A stretch of DNA of 64,000 nucleotides, taken from Eudorina sp. 2006-703-Eu-15 (Eukaryota; Chlorophyta; Chlorophyceae; Chlamydomonadales; Volvocaceae). A model generated the notes under the pieces. The model did not search any database. It was not told where the DNA came from and saw only the letters and a program-made list of their open reading frames with translations. Positions within the stretch are counted from its first letter, which is position 1; each line of letters begins with the position of its first letter. The position numbers and the translations under genes were made by a program. The stretch lies in NCBI GenBank assembly GCA_003117195.1, contig BDSI01000022.1:1115752-1179751 (forward strand), read 5' to 3'. Below are positions 60,372 through 64,000 of the stretch, one piece after another.

Positions 60372-63300
60372 TCATCGCTTCTTGGCCGCAGCCGGGCCCG
60401 CGCCCTGCACTTCAACTTCCGCTGCCCGCTTCAGACCTTGCTTCCTGACGTCCCCGCCGGAACCCTCGCATTGGTCGGGGTTGCGCGCCGCTGTCTCGGG
60501 CCCTCCCACCGGCTCCTCCGCGTCCTCCTCCGCGTCCGCCTCTCCTTGCCGCGCTCCGCCTGTGTCCCTCCCTGCCTCGGGCCGCTGCTGCGGCAGCGGC
60601 TCCTCCTTCTTCACCGCCGCCGCAGGGGCTGAGGCAGGCGACGCCCCCTTGACAGCCGGCTTGAAGAAGGAGCTGATGGAGCCCTTCTTCGTGCGGACGT
60701 CCTGCGGACCCACAGACGCGCGAGACCTAGCTTGCGCACACAGACACACCGTGCCGCAATGGATTCCTTTCGGGAGTCTCGGTTGCCCTGCCGCACCGCT
60801 CTCTAAGAGCTCCACGGGCACGCACGTAAGGTGAGGACAGGGATGGCTTTGGGCCGACTGACACAAGAGATAACCACGATTACCCACCAGCATGCCAACA
60901 ACGCCGGCGCCCAGCTCACCTTGTAGCAGTCCGGCTTGTCGTAACCGGGCTTGCTCATCTCCGGCGTCACCGGGTGCCACTTGAGCAGCGGGCCGCCGTA
61001 CGGCCGGCAGATCTGGTCCCGGTACGGCAGCGGCGTGAGCCGGACGGCGGGGAAATGGGCGCGGGCAGCGGGTCAGGTAGCTAGGCGGCTGGCTCGGTCT
61101 GCTGCGTCATCCTCCCTGGCACTCGCCTAAAGAGCCAATCAGTACAGATGCACGAACTCACTCACTCGCCGGTGCGACCGGTGCGGGCCCCGCACCCGCT
61201 TGCATCCTTTCGAGCGGATCTGCTCAAGCGCGCATAATTTGGTACTTGCACACACGAATGGATTGTAAGGTGCATCACCGCAAGGTGCATGGGGTGCATC
61301 AGCTGCAACCTCCGGAACACTCACCCGTGGAACTCCCGCGGCGGCCGCGTCGGTCGCGCACCAACCAACCAACAACCAACAACCAACGGCTCACTGGCAC
61401 CCTCACCTTCTCCACCAGCTCCTCGACCTGCTGCCGCACCGCCTCGCTCCCTGCCTCTCCCTTCGCCCTGCCGTGCTGCCCCCGCCTCGCTGCCTTCCCC
61501 TCCTCCTGCGAGCCCCCGACCTTGCCCTGCGAGCACCGATCGTCGTCGTCGTCGCCGTCCCCACCGGGGCTGCCCACTGTCGCATCCTTCACCTCCCCTC
61601 CGCGGCCGCCGCCGCCGGCGCTGCGGCCCCCGTCCGCGTCCGCCTCATCGTCCAGAATCTCGATGGCGTCCGTGGCGGCCGTCCCCGCGGGTCGCCGCTC
61701 CGCACTGCAGGGCCCGAGGGGCCCAACGGCGGTGCCCGGCCCGCCCGAGACACGTCTGCGGCAGCTGAGGCTAGAGGGCGTGCTGGGGCTGACGCTGTCC
61801 ACCCCTACAGGGTGCGCCGTGGCGCTCCGTTTGGCGGCCGCGGCTGGCGTCGCCATTGAGGGGGGAGCCTCGGCGCGCGCGTCCGCAGGTGGCGACTTGG
61901 GTACCGAGGGGGCGGGCGCAGTGCCGCCCCCGGCCGTCACCGGCTGGGTGTCCCCGGGGGTCCCGACAGCGACCGGGTCCGCGGCGCAGGCCTTGCCAGA
62001 GGCGGCGCCTTTGCACTCCGCCTCCCCTAACCACTGCGCCACCTCCTGGGGGCGCACAAGGGCGGAGTGGCCGTCGCGCAGCTGAGTTCACCCAGGTGTC
62101 CGACCTCTGCCAAGTTTCCTGTCCACCGTGCAGCCCATCACCGTGGAGCCCATCACCGTGCAGCCCATCATGGACATGCAATCCGCGGGTTTGTCTCCCT
62201 GGAGGCGGTCCGCCGATGGCGGTCCAACGATTCGGCAGGGACGTAGCCAGCTAGTCGCCTTCGCAAGCAACCCGTGCTCCCTTCCCACCCGCCGTTACCT
62301 CTGGTGTGGTGAGGATGACGGGCATCCGATCGTGCAGCCAGGCCTGCGCGAATCGCCCGACACGATGGTGCAGCGTGACCCGCCAATCCTTAATCGACAC
62401 AACGCAACAGAGCACTATGGGTCTGTGTCGATCCGCAGCGGCGGCGGCGGTCTGCGGTACCTGTCCCAGGTATCCCACGCACCACAAAGAAGCTCGATTG
62501 GCACCTCTGTTTGCCGGCAAGCCGGCACGGCATGGCGGGAGACCAGGAGTTCAGGCCCCAATCGAGACGAGACGCCCCCGCCCCTCTCACCAGCGGCTGG
62601 CTGCTGTCCGTCGTGACGATTGTGAAGGTGTGGAGCGGCTCACCGTTGGGCTCTGCGGTCGGGAGACGGTGTACATTGGCGGACCGATCAAAGCAGGGGA
62701 GCCTAGCCAGTCAAACAAGGTGAACACCAGATGGGTGGTATGCCCACGTCCTCCTGCTGGCCAAATCAGAACTCAAAGATGCTCGGAAAGGCGCTGCTCA
62801 CTCCGTTACCGGCCGGACGGCGGCACCGGAGCTCGGAGCTCGACACGCGCGCCTGTGCGGCGCTGTAACCCCCATGTAGCGTTTGCCAGGTCGCGCACGC
62901 CCACCGACGCATGACCCGACGCATGACCCGACGCATGATCACACGCGACCCTCCGGACAAATAACGTTACATTGAGCCACCTTTGGTATTGCGCAAACAT
63001 AGGTCGAGACCGGGCCGCAACAGCTGACAGGAGGTTCAGCCGGACCAGTTCCGCCACGCGGAGACGCGAAGCTGTACGATCTGGTAAAGAGTCACAGTCG
63101 GCACACCTGCGCGGTACACATCGTACAGGCCGGCCATGTACATCACAGGCTGCTTGGGTCCGTCCGCGGTGGTGATGTGGTACGGCTGCTTGCGGCTGGC
63201 CGCGCCGCCGCCGCCGCCCTGGCTGTGCCACTCGTAGAAGCCGTCCAGCAGCACCACGCACCTGTGGCGGTACGGCAGGATGTGGCGGTACGGCAGGGAC

Positions 63301-63933
63301 TCGCCGGGGGCGGAAAAGCCGGAAGCTGAGGCCCTTGGCGCAGCTCCGGCTGGAGCCCTGGCCCAATCATGGATGGGCACGCTGTGGCCCGTGGACCGGC
63401 CTTGCAACGTAAGTTGCACGGAATCGGAAAGTCCACCAATGGGCGCCCGCCGCTGCCGACTGCCACATCCGTTTCGGCGCGCAGATCCATTGGCCGCCGA
63501 TGGAGGAACTCCTCAGTAAGAGAGGAGTTCTTCCTTGGCAACCCCTTCTAAATTTGTTTTGTGATGTAACCGCTACAACGTGGACCCTTTGTCCCGACCG
63601 GGCGATCCAACGGGCCCAGATAGCTTCGTGGGAGCCTTATCTCATCAATTACTACCGAGGACTGCGCACCCATCCACCACCACGCGCGAGGTGGGTCATG
63701 CAGCCATGCCGGCCAATAAACCGCCGTAGGTATGGATGCCGGCAGGAAGGAGCTTCCGTGCATGTGGGTTTGCGTGACTGTGTGGAGAGCAGGGGACGGC
63801 GCACCTCTTCCCCGGCAGCAGGCGACTGAACACGGACTTCTGCGTCAGGCTCTCGCAGCGAGCGTTGAACATGCGGTAGTGGTCAGGCCGCTCCCCGGGG
63901 GCCAGCCGCGTGAAGCCGGGAACGAGGCCCCAC
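60372..63933 (-). CDS. HMCES: HMCES / SRAP-domain abasic-site crosslink protein (5' end beyond window)
   Basis: Exons in transcription order: 63933-63805, 63261-63107, 62652-62591, 62343-62299, 62045-61407, 61012-60920 and 60701-60372 (TGA), all in phase. The SRAP fold is plain: RWGLVPGF, MFNARCES, RCVVLLDGFYEW, KQPYHI, MYMAGLYD, LHTFTIVTTD, WLHDRMPVILTTPE and LLKWHPVTPEM. The active-site Asn (FNAR), Glu (FYEW) and His (LHDRMP) of the YedK/HMCES family are present. The catalytic Cys2 (MCGR) must be in an exon right of base 64000. The family crosslinks covalently to abasic sites in single-stranded DNA to shield them at replication forks. Odd points: about 185 disordered residues are inserted in the SRAP fold after VAQWLGEAE, and the C-terminal tail has KKGSISSFFKP, which resembles a PCNA-binding PIP box. 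Rest of the window (63934-64000) is intron. Confidence 0.9.
62126..62170. repeat. Three 15-bp repeats in an HMCES intron
   Basis: ccgtgcagcccatca occurs at 62126-62140 and 62156-62170, with a one-base variant at 62141-62155. Confidence 0.9.
63263..63298. repeat. 18-bp duplication at an HMCES splice acceptor
   Basis: tgtggcggtacggcagga (63263-63280) is duplicated with one change at 63281-63298. On the minus strand it is the end of the intron before exon 63261-63107, so the acceptor region exists twice; only the inner copy ends in cacag. Confidence 0.85.
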
Positions 63934-64000
63934 CTAGCAGCCACAGATCGGGATGAACTCTTCACCAGCGACTTTTGATGGTGCGTCAATGGGTATTGAA

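Overview
The window is nuclear DNA of a green alga of the Chlamydomonas/Volvox group (Volvocales). The signs are GC-rich exons cut by many short GT-AG introns, proteins padded with Ala/Gly/Pro/Gln runs, TGTAA poly(A) motifs, a cytosolic eS10 gene, a GARP clock-type transcription factor, and a MYND-finger gene of the expanded volvocalean type. Nothing bacterial, viral or organellar was recognised. Exon borders were derived by hand from splice signals and reading phase. Each intact multi-exon model below is phase-consistent from its first listed exon to its stop codon.

Layout, left to right: an Arg/Gly-rich protein N-terminus leaving the left edge (minus); RPS10 (plus); a small plastid-targeted-looking protein with three WIAAWKAR repeats (minus); a 913-residue single-pass membrane protein (plus); about 3 kb with no gene seen; a very long LSD1/KDM1-like gene running into a Set2-like tail (plus, 12.8-24.4 kb); a LUX/ROC-type GARP factor (plus, 27.0-29.5 kb); a 5.6 kb stretch with no gene seen; a low-complexity protein (minus, 35.0-36.3 kb); an unrecognised 821-residue protein (plus, 37.7-42.8 kb); a decayed MYND-finger pseudogene (minus, 44.3-49.1 kb); a roughly 1,975-residue coiled-coil and low-complexity protein (minus, 49.9-58.4 kb); and an HMCES/SRAP DNA-protein crosslink gene (minus, 60.4-63.9 kb) whose 5' end lies beyond the right edge.

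The genes do not form a pathway; they look like ordinary eukaryotic neighbours, often paired head to head (RGG/RPS10, WKAR/membrane protein, 35-kb gene/821-residue gene). The most interesting locus is at 12.8-24.4 kb. A continuous splice-phase path joins a SWIRM fragment, a DEK_C domain, a flavin amine-oxidase fold, a charged linker, a Set2-type helical domain and an SRI-like domain. The position of the essential LSD1 lysine reads as serine. It may be a catalytically dead chromatin scaffold that binds elongating RNA polymerase II, or two genes that overlap. Other leads are an HMCES with a large disordered insertion carrying a SUMO-interaction-like motif, the WIAAWKAR repeat protein, and the MYND pseudogene.
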